Shown piece by piece: positions 49,239 through 59,602 of a DNA stretch of 64,000 nucleotides. This DNA is from Alkalicoccobacillus plakortidis (lineage in GTDB: Bacteria; Bacillota; Bacilli; Bacillales; Bacillaceae_D): the NCBI RefSeq assembly GCF_023703085.1, contig NZ_JAMQJY010000001.1, positions 1,364,001 to 1,428,000 of the forward strand, read 5' to 3'. Both the position numbers and the translations under genes were made by a program. Within the stretch, counting starts at the first letter, position 1. The number at the start of each line of letters is the position of its first letter. Under the pieces are notes generated by a model that was not told where the DNA came from, searched no databases, and saw only the letters and a program-made list of their open reading frames with translations.

Positions 49239-49414
49239 ATCCTTTTTAACAGTTTAACAGATTCAACTCAAATTGTGATAAACCTTTGAAAGAATTTCCT
49301 TATTTTAAGTGTATCCCTTTTTATTATTCAGCTTCTTTATTCTTTTCGAGTAAATTATGATAGTATAAGTAAAGCAAAATACAGCCCTAAAGTGGATCTG
49401 ATAAGGAGATTTTT

Positions 49415-50681
49415 ATGTATGATGTAATTGTAATAGGAGGCGGCCCATCCGGATTAATGGCTTCTGTAGCTGCAGCCGAGCATGGAGCACGTGTGCTTTT
49501 AATAGATAAAGGAAACAAACTTGGTCGAAAGTTAGCCATTTCAGGTGGTGGACGATGTAATGTGACAAATCGAATGGAACGTAAGCAGCTGATTGAGCAT
49601 ATTCCTGGGAACGGTAAATTTATGCACAGTCCATTTGCAACGTTTGATAATGAGGATATTATTCGTTTCTTTGAGAACTTAGGTATTCAATTAAAAGAAG
49701 AAGATCGCGGACGAATGTTCCCGATTAATGATAAAGCACAAACAGTTGTTCAAACCCTGCTAACTCGGATACGCGAGTTAAACGTGACGATATGGACAGA
49801 TTCAGCTGTCAAAACAATTAATTACGAGCAAGGCAAAGTTGCTGCTGTTAAGTTAATGGATGGACAAGAGCTAACAACCAGCTCCGTTATCGTAGCTACA
49901 GGCGGCAAGTCTGTTCCACACACAGGTTCTACAGGAGATGGATACCCTTGGGCACGCAAAGCAGGGCATACCATTACTGAGCTGTATCCAACCGAAGTCC
50001 CAATCACTTCCCTAGATCCATTTATTAAAAAGAAGGTATTACAGGGTCTTTCTGTGCGTGACATTGAACTCTCCGTTATTAACCCTAAGGGCAAGATCAT
50101 TAAGACTCATGAAGGTGATATGATCTTTACGCATTTTGGTATCTCAGGACCAAGCGGCCCTTCGCTGCAGTCAATATGTAGTGAAAGCACTGAAGAAGTT
50201 TGATGTACCTACGATTGAACTGCGATTAGATTTATTTCCTGGGAAGTCTGAGGAAGATTTATTTCAAGAGCTTTGGAAGCTTGTAAAAGCCGAACCAAAG
50301 AAACAGCTTAAAACTGTTCTGAAAGGCATCACACAGGAACGTATGCAATCTTATTTGTACGAACTTCATTCGATAAATGCAGAAGCGACATGTGCCAATA
50401 CATCACACGATATTCTTCGCCAACTGGCTAAAACAATGAAGCAGTTTACAATCCAAGCAACTGGCACCCTTTCAATTGAAAAAGCATTTGTGACCGGTGG
50501 CGGAGTGTCCGTCAAAGAAATTGAACCAAAAACGATGCACTCTCGAAAGGCAGAAGGACTTTATTTTTGTGGAGAAGTGTTAGATATACATGGTTACACA
50601 GGAGGGTACAATATTACTTGTGCCTTCTCTACTGGATATACCGCTGGAAAATCTGCGGCTGAGAGAACTCTAACCAACTAA
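49415..50681 (+). pseudogene. ytfP: YtfP-type flavoprotein (NAD(P)/FAD-dependent oxidoreductase), one frameshift
   Basis: Joined frames give about 421 residues of the HI0933/YhiN family: FAD motif [19 protein letters not shown] (residues 5-23), [36 protein letters not shown] and the C-terminal VTGGGVSVKEIEPKTM, GEVLDIHGYTGGYN. Function in the family is unsettled. The extra base is at CCAAGC 50150-50155; CCAGC there gives the conserved FGISGPAALRCS. AAGGAG lies before the ATG. Confidence 0.9.
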
Positions 50682-50697
50682 GGTAGATCATTATTTA

Positions 50698-50743
50698 ACA
50701 CCCTAAAAGGAGGTAGGACAAAACCACCTTTTAGGGTGTTTTT
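50698..50743 (+). terminator. ytfP terminator
   Basis: ACACCCTAAAAGG pairs with CCTTTTAGGGTGT, followed by TTTTT. Confidence 0.88.
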
Positions 50744-50880
50744 ATATGTAACCTAGCTCTCGCCTCTAGTTCAGTATTCATTGGAGACGTGCTTTTATTA
50801 AACTAAGCAATACTCTTGGTAGAACAACGGTCTCTTTAGTTAACTTAATCCACCTAAAGATATTAGGGCACCGGGAATCA

Positions 50881-51066
50881 TCAGTATTTTTGATAACGCT
50901 TAATATAATGTTTTCTCCACTCTACGATTGCACCTATTATAGAAGAAATGGCGACAGCTAACCAGATCCATTTAGTGTAAATGTCATTTTCAAATGCACT
51001 GAAACTTAAATAGATAAATGCAACAGCTAAGATAATACTAAATACTACCCTCAATTTATAGCACAC
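50881..51066 (-). CDS. Small hypothetical membrane protein
   Basis: A frame of 57-61 residues with two hydrophobic segments (FSIILAVAFIYLSF and IWLAVAISSIIGAIV) and a basic tail (EWRKHYIKRYQKY). I do not recognise the family. The GTG at 51066 is too close to GAGGT; a TTG at 51054 has better spacing. It lies alone between ytfP and leuS. It looks like a real small membrane protein, but evidence is only composition and a possible ribosome site. Confidence 0.55.
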   Translation of the reverse strand: MCYKLRVVFSIILAVAFIYLSFSAFENDIYTKWIWLAVAISSIIGAIVEWRKHYIKRYQKY

Positions 51067-51227
51067 CTCACAATCTCTTCATTTGTTAACCATGTTAAAG
51101 TTTATGTTAACATAAATGTAAAAGGGTTAAAACATGGTTATCGTTTATTCTTCTCGACCTGTGAAAGTCCCAAAGTTATCTAGGAATTGATTCTTAGTAC
51201 GCCTATACAAACATACCCCCACTAAAT

Positions 51228-51280
51228 AAAAAAGCTGTCCCATCAAACCATCTTCATGGCTTTTGGGACAGGCTTTTTCT
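51228..51280 (-). terminator. leuS terminator
   Basis: On the minus strand AAAAAGCCTGTCCCA pairs with TGGGACAGCTTTTTT around a longer loop, just after the leuS stop. Confidence 0.88.
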
Positions 51281-51282
51281 TT

Positions 51283-53703
51283 TTAACCTACAACAATATT
51301 TACTAGTTTCCCTGGTACAGCAATCACTTTTCGTATATTTTTGTCAGCGATCGCGCCTTGTACCGTTTCGTCTGCACGAGCAAGCTCTTCCATTTGCTCA
51401 CGAGTGGCATCTGCTGGAATAACAAGTTTCGCTTTAAGCTTGCCGTTAATTTGCACAACGACTTCTACTTCATTTTCCACTAACTTAGCTTCATCATACT
51501 CTGGCCATGCTGCATACGTAATCGTATCTGTATGTCCAAGCTTTGACCATAATTCTTCAGCTAAGTGTGGTGCAATTGGTGACAGGATTTTAACGAATCC
51601 TTCCATCTGCTCTTTTGGCAATGTCTCTTGTTTATTCGCTTCGTTGATATAGACCATCATCTGAGAAATCCCAACGTTAAAGCGTAGTTCCTTAAAGTCT
51701 TCTGTCACTTTTTTAATGGTTTGATGGTACACACGAGTTAAGGTTTCAGAACCTTCTGTGTCAGTGATAACTGGGCTTAAGTCCCCTGATACTTCTTCAA
51801 TAAATAGACGCCAAATTCTCTCAAGGAAACGACGTGAACCGTCTAAGCCGTTTGTAGACCAAGCAATTGTGCCATCAAGTGGTCCCATAAACATTTCATA
51901 CAGGCGCAACGTATCCGCACCATGAGTTTTAATTACATCATCAGGATTCACTACATTTCCTTTAGACTTACTCATCTTCTCGTTGTTTTCACCTAAGATC
52001 ATACCTTGGTTGTACAAGCGTTGGAACGGCTCTTTTGTTGGAACCACACCAATATCATACAAGAATTTATGCCAGAAACGAGCATACAATAAATGCAATA
52101 CTGCGTGCTCTTGTCCACCAATATACATGTCAACTGGCAGCCATTCCTTTAAGATTTCTGGATCAGCTAAGGCTTCTGAATTATCCGGATCAAGATAACG
52201 AAGGTAATACAGCAACTTCCTGCCCACTGTGGCATGGTGTTGGTTTCTCTCCGGCCCTTTTTGCCTGTTTTCGGATCAATAACCTCTAGCCACTCGGTTG
52301 CATTAGCTAATGGAGATTCACCAGCTCCAGAAGGTTTGATTTCATCCATCTCAGGTAAAAGTAACGGCAATTGATCTTCAGGTACGGTTGTTGATGTTCC
52401 ATCTTCCCAGTGGATAACTGGAATCGGTTCTCCCCAATAGCGCTGACGGCTGAATAACCAGTCGCGTAAACGGTACGTCACTTTTTTAGTACCAACTGAT
52501 TTTTCTTCAAGCCATGCGATTGCCTTAGTAATCGCTTCTTCTTTTCCTAATCCGTTTAAAAAGTCAGAGTTTACATGCTCCCCATCACCTGTATAGGCTT
52601 CTTGATCCACGTTCCCACCAGCCACAACTTCACGTATTGGTAAAGAGAATGCACTAGCAAATTCATAGTCACGCTCATCATGTGCAGGAACAGCCATAAT
52701 AGCACCTGTTCCATAGCTAACTAATACATAGTCGGCAATCCAAACAGGGATTTTTTCACCATTAATTGGGTTGATTGCATATGCACCAGTAAAAGCTCCG
52801 GACTTCTCTTTAGAAAGCTCTGTACGCTCAAGATCACTTTTTGTAGCGACTTTTTTCTGATACGCTTCAATTTCTTCTTGTTGCTCAGGTGTTGTAATCG
52901 TAGAAACTAGCTTGTGCTCCGGTGCCAATACCATATAGGTTGCACCAAATAGTGTATCTGGACGCGTTGTGAATACAGAAATTACATCATCAAAGCCCAC
53001 AAGCTTGGAAATCAACTTCTGCTCCTTCAGACCGACCAATCCAATTTCGTTGCATATCTTTTAAGTTTTCAGGCCAGTCAAGGTCATCTAAGTCTTCAAG
53101 CAAACGATCAGCATACTTTGTAATACGTAAAACCCATTGTCTCATTGGGCGACGCTCAACTGGGTGACCACCACGCTCACTTAAGCCATCAATAATCTCT
53201 TCATTTGCTAATACTGTTCCAAGTGCTGGGCACCAGTTCACAGCGACTTCATCTACATAAGCAAGTCCTTTTTCATAAAGCTTAATAAAAATCCACTGTG
53301 TCCATTTATAATAATTTGGATCGGTTGTATCTACTTCACGATCCCAATCATAAGAAAATCCAAGCTCTTTAATTTGTCTACGGAAAGTATTAATATTCAA
53401 CTGTGTAAATGCCGCCGGAGCATTACCTGTATCAATGGCATATTGCTCAGCAGGAAGGCCAAAAGCATCCCAACCCATAGGGTGCATCACTTCGTAGCCC
53501 TGCATCCGTTTCATTCTTGAAAGGATATCCGTTGCTGTCATTCCTTCTGGGTGACCAACATGTAGCCCTGCTCCAGATGGATATGGAAACATATCTAAAG
53601 CATAGAATTTTGGTTTATCACTAGCCGTATTTGTTTGGAACGTTTTGTTTTGCTCCCAATACGACTGCCATTTTGTTTCAATCTTGTTATGTGAAAAAGA
53701 CAT
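51283..53703 (-). pseudogene. leuS: Leucyl-tRNA synthetase, two compensating frameshifts
   Basis: Three pieces join to 806 residues, the normal length. Seen: HIGH-type [15 protein letters not shown] (about 40-55), the editing domain with [15 protein letters not shown] and [30 protein letters not shown] (KMSKS) and the C-terminal anticodon domain. One base is gained at GCTTGG 53003-53008 (VDFQLVGFDD restored with GCTGG) and one lost at about 52210 where ACCAGC is expected ([12 protein letters not shown]). The enzyme is essential and has no visible second copy here, so these are most likely sequence errors. ATG at 53703 has AGGAGG. A T-box leader precedes it. Confidence 0.93.
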
Positions 53704-53765
53704 TACATTTCCTCCTGTTTTCAATTATGGTCCAGTAAGTTGTTAGCATATGAGTCCGTTTGCAT

Positions 53766-54010
53766 ACAAAAAACTCCCGCCCCTAATAAAATTAATTATC
53801 AGGGACGAGAGTTAGCATCTATGCTTATCCCGCGGTACCACCCAGATTAACAGAGTATTTCTCTGTTCACTCTTTACACAAATAACGGACGTGACCCGTT
53901 GAAGGCTACTACCTGTTTCACCCTCAAGACTCGAAGGGGAGTTCAATCTACCTGTTCGGTTGGCTTGCACCTTCCGCCAACTCTCTGCATTCCCAGATAC
54001 ATTTACTAAT
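53766..54010 (-). promoter_or_regulatory. T-box leader of leuS
   Basis: The minus strand carries the T-box sequence GGTGGTACCGCGGG (53829-53842), a stem I distal part with AGAGAGTTGGCGG, and a terminator (53766-53816: AACTCTCGTCCCT pairing with AGGGGCGGGAGTT, then TTTTTT). Uncharged tRNA-Leu pairs with the leader and permits read-through. A CTC just after GAA (53939-53944) is the likely leucine specifier; this was picked by eye. Confidence 0.93.
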
Positions 54011-54047
54011 CCTCGTTAACATCAACATATCGTATGAACTTACTAGT

Positions 54048-54076
54048 ATTGTATGAAGTTGTAACCTCTCTGTCAA
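54048..54076 (-). promoter_or_regulatory. Sigma-A promoter of the leuS leader
   Basis: On the minus strand TTGACA is followed after 17 bases by TACAAT, at the right distance before the T-box stem I. Confidence 0.85.
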
Positions 54077-54099
54077 GCGGGCGCTCAGAATTATCAAAA

Positions 54100-55290
54100 T
54101 TAAGGCGATTGCCTAGAAGTAGTACGTAACTTCCTTAAAGGAAAATCATAAACAACTAAAAATGGTATTGATAGAACAAGCATAACCACCAGAACATAAA
54201 ACAATACGTAGATCGAGAACAGATCCACGATAAAACCTCCGAGTACAGGTCCAAACATCCTGCCCATCATGGCTACACTATTCACAAGCCCTTGATAAAA
54301 GCCTTCTTTACCAGGAGGGGCCAATTGGCTTGCGACTGTTGGTACGGCTGGCCAGATAAACATTTCTCCAATTGTCAAAATGATCATTGCTGTCATAAAG
54401 CCTGCGAACTGTCCTGCCTGTGTCAACACTAGAAATGAAATGATGAACAAAATAACACCAGTAATCATCTGACCTTTGATTCCATGGATCCATTTTTTAA
54501 TAATCCAAGATAGAAGCGGTTGGGCACATACAATTAACAGGCCATTCACAGTCCAAAATAAACTGTATGATCCGAGTGATAAGCCCAAATTCTGTGTATG
54601 CACTGATACGTTTGCCTGCCATTGTGTGTAGCCCATCCAACAAATCACAAATGCAATACTAATCAAAATTAATGAATGAAAACGAAAATGCAATTTAAAA
54701 GGAATTTTTTCTGTCTGTTTCATAATCACTGTACCTGTTGGTTTCGCTTCAAGTTTCCGAAAAGCAATAAGGACAAACAAAAACAAAGCAATATGCATAA
54801 ACGCATTTGCCCGGAAGACAGCGGTAAGCTCGTTCATCGCTATGACGCCGATTAATGCTGTTCCAAGTGCTACCCCTACATTTTGGGCTACATATATCGC
54901 ATTAAACGGACGCCTCCCTCCCTCTGGCCATAAAGTTCCAGCCAATGCGTAAAGAGCGGGTGCCATAACACCAGAGCCAAACCCTATACCCATAAGTAAA
55001 AACATATAAAAATAATAGCTATGATTTAATGCAAGAAAACAAGCACTTAGCGAGGCGATACTAACACCAATCATAAGCGTTCTATAAGAGCCAATTGCGT
55101 CAAACAATTTCCCCCCAAGTAGATTTCCGCAAGCACCGGCAGCAGAATTTAGCATCAAAATAAAACCGGCAACTGTAAGCGACTTCCCAAGCTCTTCATG
55201 TATAATGATCGCATTTAATGGCCACAAAAAAGAAGCACCCGTAATACTCATGGTCATTGCGATTAATAAAATCCAAATGGACTTTGGCAT
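54100..55290 (-). CDS. MFS transporter (YttB-like)
   Basis: The 396-residue protein has about 12 hydrophobic segments and MFS loop motifs (GKLFDAIGSYRTLMIG between helices 2 and 3; PEGGRRPFNAIYVAQNVG). It resembles drug-efflux-type MFS proteins such as YttB, which lies in the same map region of B. subtilis. No substrate can be told. No regulator is adjacent; a GGAGAAGG lies upstream of the ATG. Confidence 0.85.
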   Translation of the reverse strand: MPKSIWILLIAMTMSITGASFLWPLNAIIIHEELGKSLTVAGFILMLNSAAGACGNLLGGKLFDAIGSYRTLMIGVSIASLSACFLALNHSYYFYMFLLMGIGFGSGVMAPALYALAGTLWPEGGRRPFNAIYVAQNVGVALGTALIGVIAMNELTAVFRANAFMHIALFLFVLIAFRKLEAKPTGTVIMKQTEKIPFKLHFRFHSLILISIAFVICWMGYTQWQANVSVHTQNLGLSLGSYSLFWTVNGLLIVCAQPLLSWIIKKWIHGIKGQMITGVILFIISFLVLTQAGQFAGFMTAMIILTIGEMFIWPAVPTVASQLAPPGKEGFYQGLVNSVAMMGRMFGPVLGGFIVDLFSIYVLFYVLVVMLVLSIPFLVVYDFPLRKLRTTSRQSP

Positions 55291-55465
55291 TCCAACCTTC
55301 TCCTCTGTATTCCTTATAAGAAACCCCAGAAGTAATGCTATGGTAATTTATCAGGAAAAGCAATTCTTAAATAAATTGGCTCTTCGTAATATTGCATGAT
55401 AAAATGAAGGATAAAATTAAGACTTCATTATTATTAATTTTGAAAGACACAGGAAGGTAGATTTG

Positions 55466-56427
55466 ATGAATTCAGCAGTAAACGATATACCTGCACACTT
55501 TGTAGATAAACGCTATTACACATGGAGTGCACATCTTCGTGACCATTTTGGAACCAAGGTATTTAAAGTACCACTTGATGCCGGTTTTGATTGTCCCAAT
55601 CGAGACGGGAATGTGGCACACGGAGGTTGTACCTTTTGTAGTGTAAGAGGCTCCGGAGATTTTGCTGGGGACAGGACAGATGACTTAGTTACACAATTCC
55701 ATACGATTAAAGAACGTATGCATAAGAAGTGGAAAACTGGTAAGTACATTGGTTATTTTCAAGCCTACACTAATACCTATGCACCCGTAGAAACTTTGAG
55801 GAATTATTTTGAAGTGATCCTCAAGCAAGAAGGAGTTGTTGGCCTTTCCATTGCAACTCGGCCCGATTGTTTGCCTGATGATGTTGTAGAATATTTAGCT
55901 GAATTAAATGAACGCACGTACCTTTGGGTAGAGCTAGGTTTACAAACCGTACACGAGCGAACCGCAACTATCATTAATCGTGCTCACGATTATGAATGCT
56001 ATAAGGAAGGCGTCGCTAAGCTCCGAAAGCACGGTATACGAGTTTGTTCCCATATCATTAATGGCTTACCACTTGAAACAACTGAGATGATGCTCGATAC
56101 AGCTAAAGAAGTAGCCAAGCTTGATGTACAAGGAATCAAAATTCACTTACTACATCTATTAAAGAAAACAGGTATGGTGAAGCAATATGAAAAAGGCCTT
56201 GTTGATTTAATGGATATGGACGAGTATATGAAATTAGTCGCAGATCAGCTTGAAGTGATTCCAGAGGACATGATTGTTCACCGTTTGACTGGCGACGGTC
56301 CTCCAGAACTCCTTATTGGTCCAATGTGGAGTATGAACAAATGGGATGTTTTAAACGGTATTGAAAAGGAATTAAAGGACCGAGGTACGTGGCAGGGTAT
56401 TCATTATCAGAAGGAGCAACTATCACA

Positions 56428-56431
<4 letters not shown>
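55466..56431 (+). CDS. ytqA: YtqA, radical SAM protein
   Basis: The 321-residue protein belongs to the TIGR01212-type radical SAM family, with the cluster cysteines in FDCPNRDGNVAHGGCTFCS, plus YFQAYTNTYAP, SIATRPDCLP and HIINGLPLET. Family members modify an unknown substrate; a tRNA role has been suggested for relatives. ATG at 55466 follows AGGAAGG; a TTG lies one codon before. Its stop overlaps the ytqB start (ATGA), so the two are coupled. Confidence 0.92.
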
Positions 56432-56999
<568 letters not shown>

Positions 57000-57023
57000 T
57001 ACATTTGAAAGGCAGTGACGAAC

Positions 57024-57590
57024 GTGCCCAATTTAGATAACATTCTTGAATATAACAAACATTTTGTTGAAACAAAAGAATACGAAAACTATCAAACCAC
57101 CAAATTTCCAAATAAAAAACTAGTCATCCTAACATGTATGGATGCTCGTTTGGCAGAGCTTCTCCCTAGATCGATGAATATTGGACAAGGAGATGCTAAG
57201 ATTATCCGTAATGCAGGGGCCGTCATTTCTCACCCTTTCGGAAGTATCATGAGAAGTATCCTACTTGCCGTTTTTGAGCTTCAAGCAGAAGAAGTCTTGA
57301 TTATTGGTCATCACGGTTGCGGAATGGCCGGACTTGAATCAGAAAGCTTCCTCAAAAAAGCGGAAGCACGAGGCATTGACATGAATGTCATTGAACCACT
57401 TGAGTACGCAGGAGTTGACGTCAAACAATTTTTAACTGGCTTTGCAAACGTAGAAGAGAGCGTTACACATAGCGTTGATATTGTAGAAAACCACCCGCTA
57501 ATGCCAAAAGAAATTCCTGTCCATGGTTTAGTGATCCATCCTGAGACTGGAAAGCTAGAACTGTTAAAAAGAGGCGAAGCTAGATCGTAA
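57024..57590 (+). CDS. ytiB: YtiB, beta-type carbonic anhydrase
   Basis: The 188-residue protein has the zinc-binding and catalytic motifs LTCMDARL (Cys, Asp, Arg) and IIGHHGCGM (His, Cys) and resembles B. subtilis YtiB through to GLVIHPETGKLEL. It interconverts carbon dioxide and bicarbonate in the cytoplasm. The GTG at 57024 has AAAGG at 11 bases; a GTG at 57015 is too close to that site. It follows ytqB by 24 bases and ends at its own terminator. Confidence 0.92.
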   Translation: MPNLDNILEYNKHFVETKEYENYQTTKFPNKKLVILTCMDARLAELLPRSMNIGQGDAKIIRNAGAVISHPFGSIMRSILLAVFELQAEEVLIIGHHGCGMAGLESESFLKKAEARGIDMNVIEPLEYAGVDVKQFLTGFANVEESVTHSVDIVENHPLMPKEIPVHGLVIHPETGKLELLKRGEARS

Positions 57591-57595
57591 GCAAG

Positions 57596-57633
57596 AGAAC
57601 CTCCCCACTCAATTGATGTGAGGAGGTTTTTGT
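57596..57633 (+). terminator. ytiB terminator
   Basis: AACCTCC pairs with GGAGGTT around CCACTCAATTGATGTGA (itself self-complementary), then TTTTTG. It precedes the second repeat locus. Confidence 0.85.
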
Positions 57634-57675
57634 TGTTTGTTGTTGAGTTAGTTTTGTGAGTTAGTTTTGTGAGTT

Positions 57676-58085
57676 ATCGTTGTGATTTTTGGGGCTATCG
57701 TTTCGATCTTTGCTCCATCGTTTTGATTCCAGGGGCTATCGTTTCATTCCTCCCTCCATCGTTTTGATTCCGGGGGCTATCGTTTCAATCTTCCCTCCAT
57801 CGTTTTGATTTCGCGTTCTATCGTTTCAATCTCCCCTCTATCGTTTTGATTCCAGGGGCTATAGTTTCAATCTCCCCTCTATCGTTTTGATTCCATGGCC
57901 CATTGCTCCACTCTTCCCTCCATCGCTCCATTTCCATGGCCCATTGCTCCACTCTTCCCTCCATCGCTCCATTTCCAAGCGTCCATTGCTCCACTCTCAC
58001 CTCCATTGCTCCAATTCCAGCGTCCATTGCTCCACTCTCACCTCCATTGCTCCAATTCCAGCGTCCATTGCTCCACCCACACCTC
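57676..58085. repeat. Phased ATCG/CATTG array, 20 copies in alternating 20/21-bp steps
   Basis: Starts of ATCGTTT or CATTGCTCC-type units (counted at the A) fall at 57676, 57697, 57717, 57738, 57758, 57779, 57799, 57820, 57840, 57861, 57881, 57902, 57922, 57943, 57963, 57985, 58005, 58026, 58046 and 58067. Steps alternate 21 and 20 with one 22, so two half-units make about 41 bp. The sequence changes near 57900 from ATCGTTTTGATTCC type to CATTGCTCCA type while the phase goes on. It fills the convergent gap between the ytiB and ytpA terminators. Open frames across it are by-products. Confidence 0.92.
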
Positions 58086-58092
58086 GCCAATC

Positions 58093-58130
58093 AAAAAAAC
58101 AGCAAGCACCCCGTGTGCTCACTGTTTTCA
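58093..58130 (-). terminator. ytpA terminator
   Basis: On the minus strand AAAACAGTGAGCAC pairs with GTGCTTGCTGTTTT (G-U allowed), then TTTGATT. Confidence 0.83.
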
Positions 58131-58138
58131 AAAATGTA

Positions 58139-58930
58139 TTATGGGAACATCAAGTTGACAAAACTGATGGCATGTCGAAAAACTTCGTCTCTCTCTGGTT
58201 CATTAAATAGCTCATGGTATAAGCCTTCCCACTCTTTAAATGATTTTTGAGTAAGGATTAAATGATTAAACCACTCTTGCGTTGCATTTTTATCAACTAA
58301 ATAATCCTCACCTGCTTGAAGAACTAGCAAAGGGATATTAGGGAATTTTTCTGGATAACGTCTGGTCACACGCATTGTTTTCTCTAATTCTTGGTACCAT
58401 CTCGCAGACACTTTACTTACTTTAAGTGGATCCGTTAAATAGGCTTCAATAACCTCTTGGTTACGTGTTGCTCGATCTGATCGAATACCGGAGTTCACAC
58501 TAAAGGTAGGTGCAACATGCTGCAAAACTTTAGAGGCCGCTTTTTTTGCTTTTGGTAATGGATGGCTTAAATCCAAACATGGTGAAGATAAAATGACTCC
58601 ATAGATTAATGAATTATCTCTTTTCATCACGGTACGAATAGAGATTAATCCGCCCATACTGTGTCCAAGGAGTAGAATTGGAAGTTGTTTTTGCCTTGCT
58701 TCATTCAGCCATTCTTCTACAGTATCTAAGTATTGCTGGAAGGATTGAATATGACCACGTCGACCTCGTGTTTTACCTTGACCAGGTAAATCCCCCATGA
58801 TGACGTCAAATCCATGCTCATTCCATTTCTTAGCTAGCCATTGGTAACGTCCATGATGCTCACCTGCTCCATGAACCATGACGACTACACCTCTAGGCTC
58901 TGTTACTTCCCATTTCCACACACTGATCAT
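58139..58930 (-). CDS. ytpA: YtpA, alpha/beta hydrolase (lysophospholipase type)
   Basis: The 263-residue alpha/beta hydrolase has VMVHGAGEHHGRY (oxyanion region), nucleophile elbow LLGHSMGG (about residue 89-96), VLQAGEDYLVDK (Asp) and a final catalytic-type His in GLYHELFNEPE. B. subtilis YtpA makes the lysophospholipid antibiotic bacilysocin; monoacylglycerol lipase activity is also possible. The usual downstream partner ytpB is not in this window. AAGGAGAT lies before the ATG. Confidence 0.88.
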   Translation of the reverse strand: MISVWKWEVTEPRGVVVMVHGAGEHHGRYQWLAKKWNEHGFDVIMGDLPGQGKTRGRRGHIQSFQQYLDTVEEWLNEARQKQLPILLLGHSMGGLISIRTVMKRDNSLIYGVILSSPCLDLSHPLPKAKKAASKVLQHVAPTFSVNSGIRSDRATRNQEVIEAYLTDPLKVSKVSARWYQELEKTMRVTRRYPEKFPNIPLLVLQAGEDYLVDKNATQEWFNHLILTQKSFKEWEGLYHELFNEPERDEVFRHAISFVNLMFP

Positions 58931-59034
58931 CTCCTTGCTCCACAGTAGAATCTTGTTGAATTTTTACCTTCTTATCATTTTACGTTAGAATTAAGTATAG
59001 CGTTTTTTTTATGAGACGGAAAGGATGAGCACAT

Positions 59035-59547
59035 ATGATTTATCCATATCAAAATAAAAAGCCACTTATTGCTGAAAGTGCCTTTATTGCCGATTACGTT
59101 ACGATCACTGGTGATGTAGAAATAGGGGATGAATCAAGTGTTTGGTTCCAAACGGTTATTCGCGGAGACGTCTCCCCTACACGCATCGGGAAACGAGTAA
59201 ATATCCAAGATCAAAGCTTGCTTCATCAAAGTCCAAAGTATCCACTCATCATTGAGGATGATGTTACAGTTGGACACCAAGCGATGCTACATAGTTGTAC
59301 CATCCATAAAAAGGCATTGATCGGAATGGGATCAACGATACTTGATGGAGCTGTTATAGGAGAAGGTGCTTTTATTGGAGCAGGCAGTTTAGTGCCTCCT
59401 GGTAAAGTTATTCCGCCAAATACACTTGCTTTTGGTCGTCCTGCAAAAGTGATTCGTGACCTTAATGATGATGACCTGGCTGATATGGAGCGAATTCGTA
59501 CAGAATATGTAGAAAAAGGTCAACTCTATAAACAAATGCAGTCTTAG
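59035..59547 (+). CDS. ytoA: YtoA, gamma-carbonic-anhydrase-like hexapeptide protein
   Basis: The 170-residue left-handed beta-helix protein has hexapeptide repeats and gamma-CA residues: RGDVSPTRIGKRVNIQDQS, VGHQAMLHSC (metal His), GMGSTILDGAVIG. Some relatives are true zinc/iron carbonic anhydrases; others are acyltransferase-like. GGAAAGGATG lies upstream of the ATG. It stands between divergent ytpA and convergent metK. Confidence 0.9.
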   Translation: MIYPYQNKKPLIAESAFIADYVTITGDVEIGDESSVWFQTVIRGDVSPTRIGKRVNIQDQSLLHQSPKYPLIIEDDVTVGHQAMLHSCTIHKKALIGMGSTILDGAVIGEGAFIGAGSLVPPGKVIPPNTLAFGRPAKVIRDLNDDDLADMERIRTEYVEKGQLYKQMQS

Positions 59548-59552
59548 TAAAA

Positions 59553-59594
59553 TAAAAAGCATCCAACAATCAAATGATTGTTGGATGCTTTTTT
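59553..59594. terminator. Bidirectional terminator between ytoA and metK
   Basis: AAAAAGCATCCAACAATCA pairs with TGATTGTTGGATGCTTTTTT around AA. Confidence 0.93.
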
Positions 59595-59602
59595 GAAATA
59601 GA

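Noticed and set aside
57818..58250. Four overlapping frames of 87-115 residues across the second array
   Set aside because: All three plus-strand frames and one minus frame are open because the repeat lacks stops; low-complexity products and no starts with ribosome sites.
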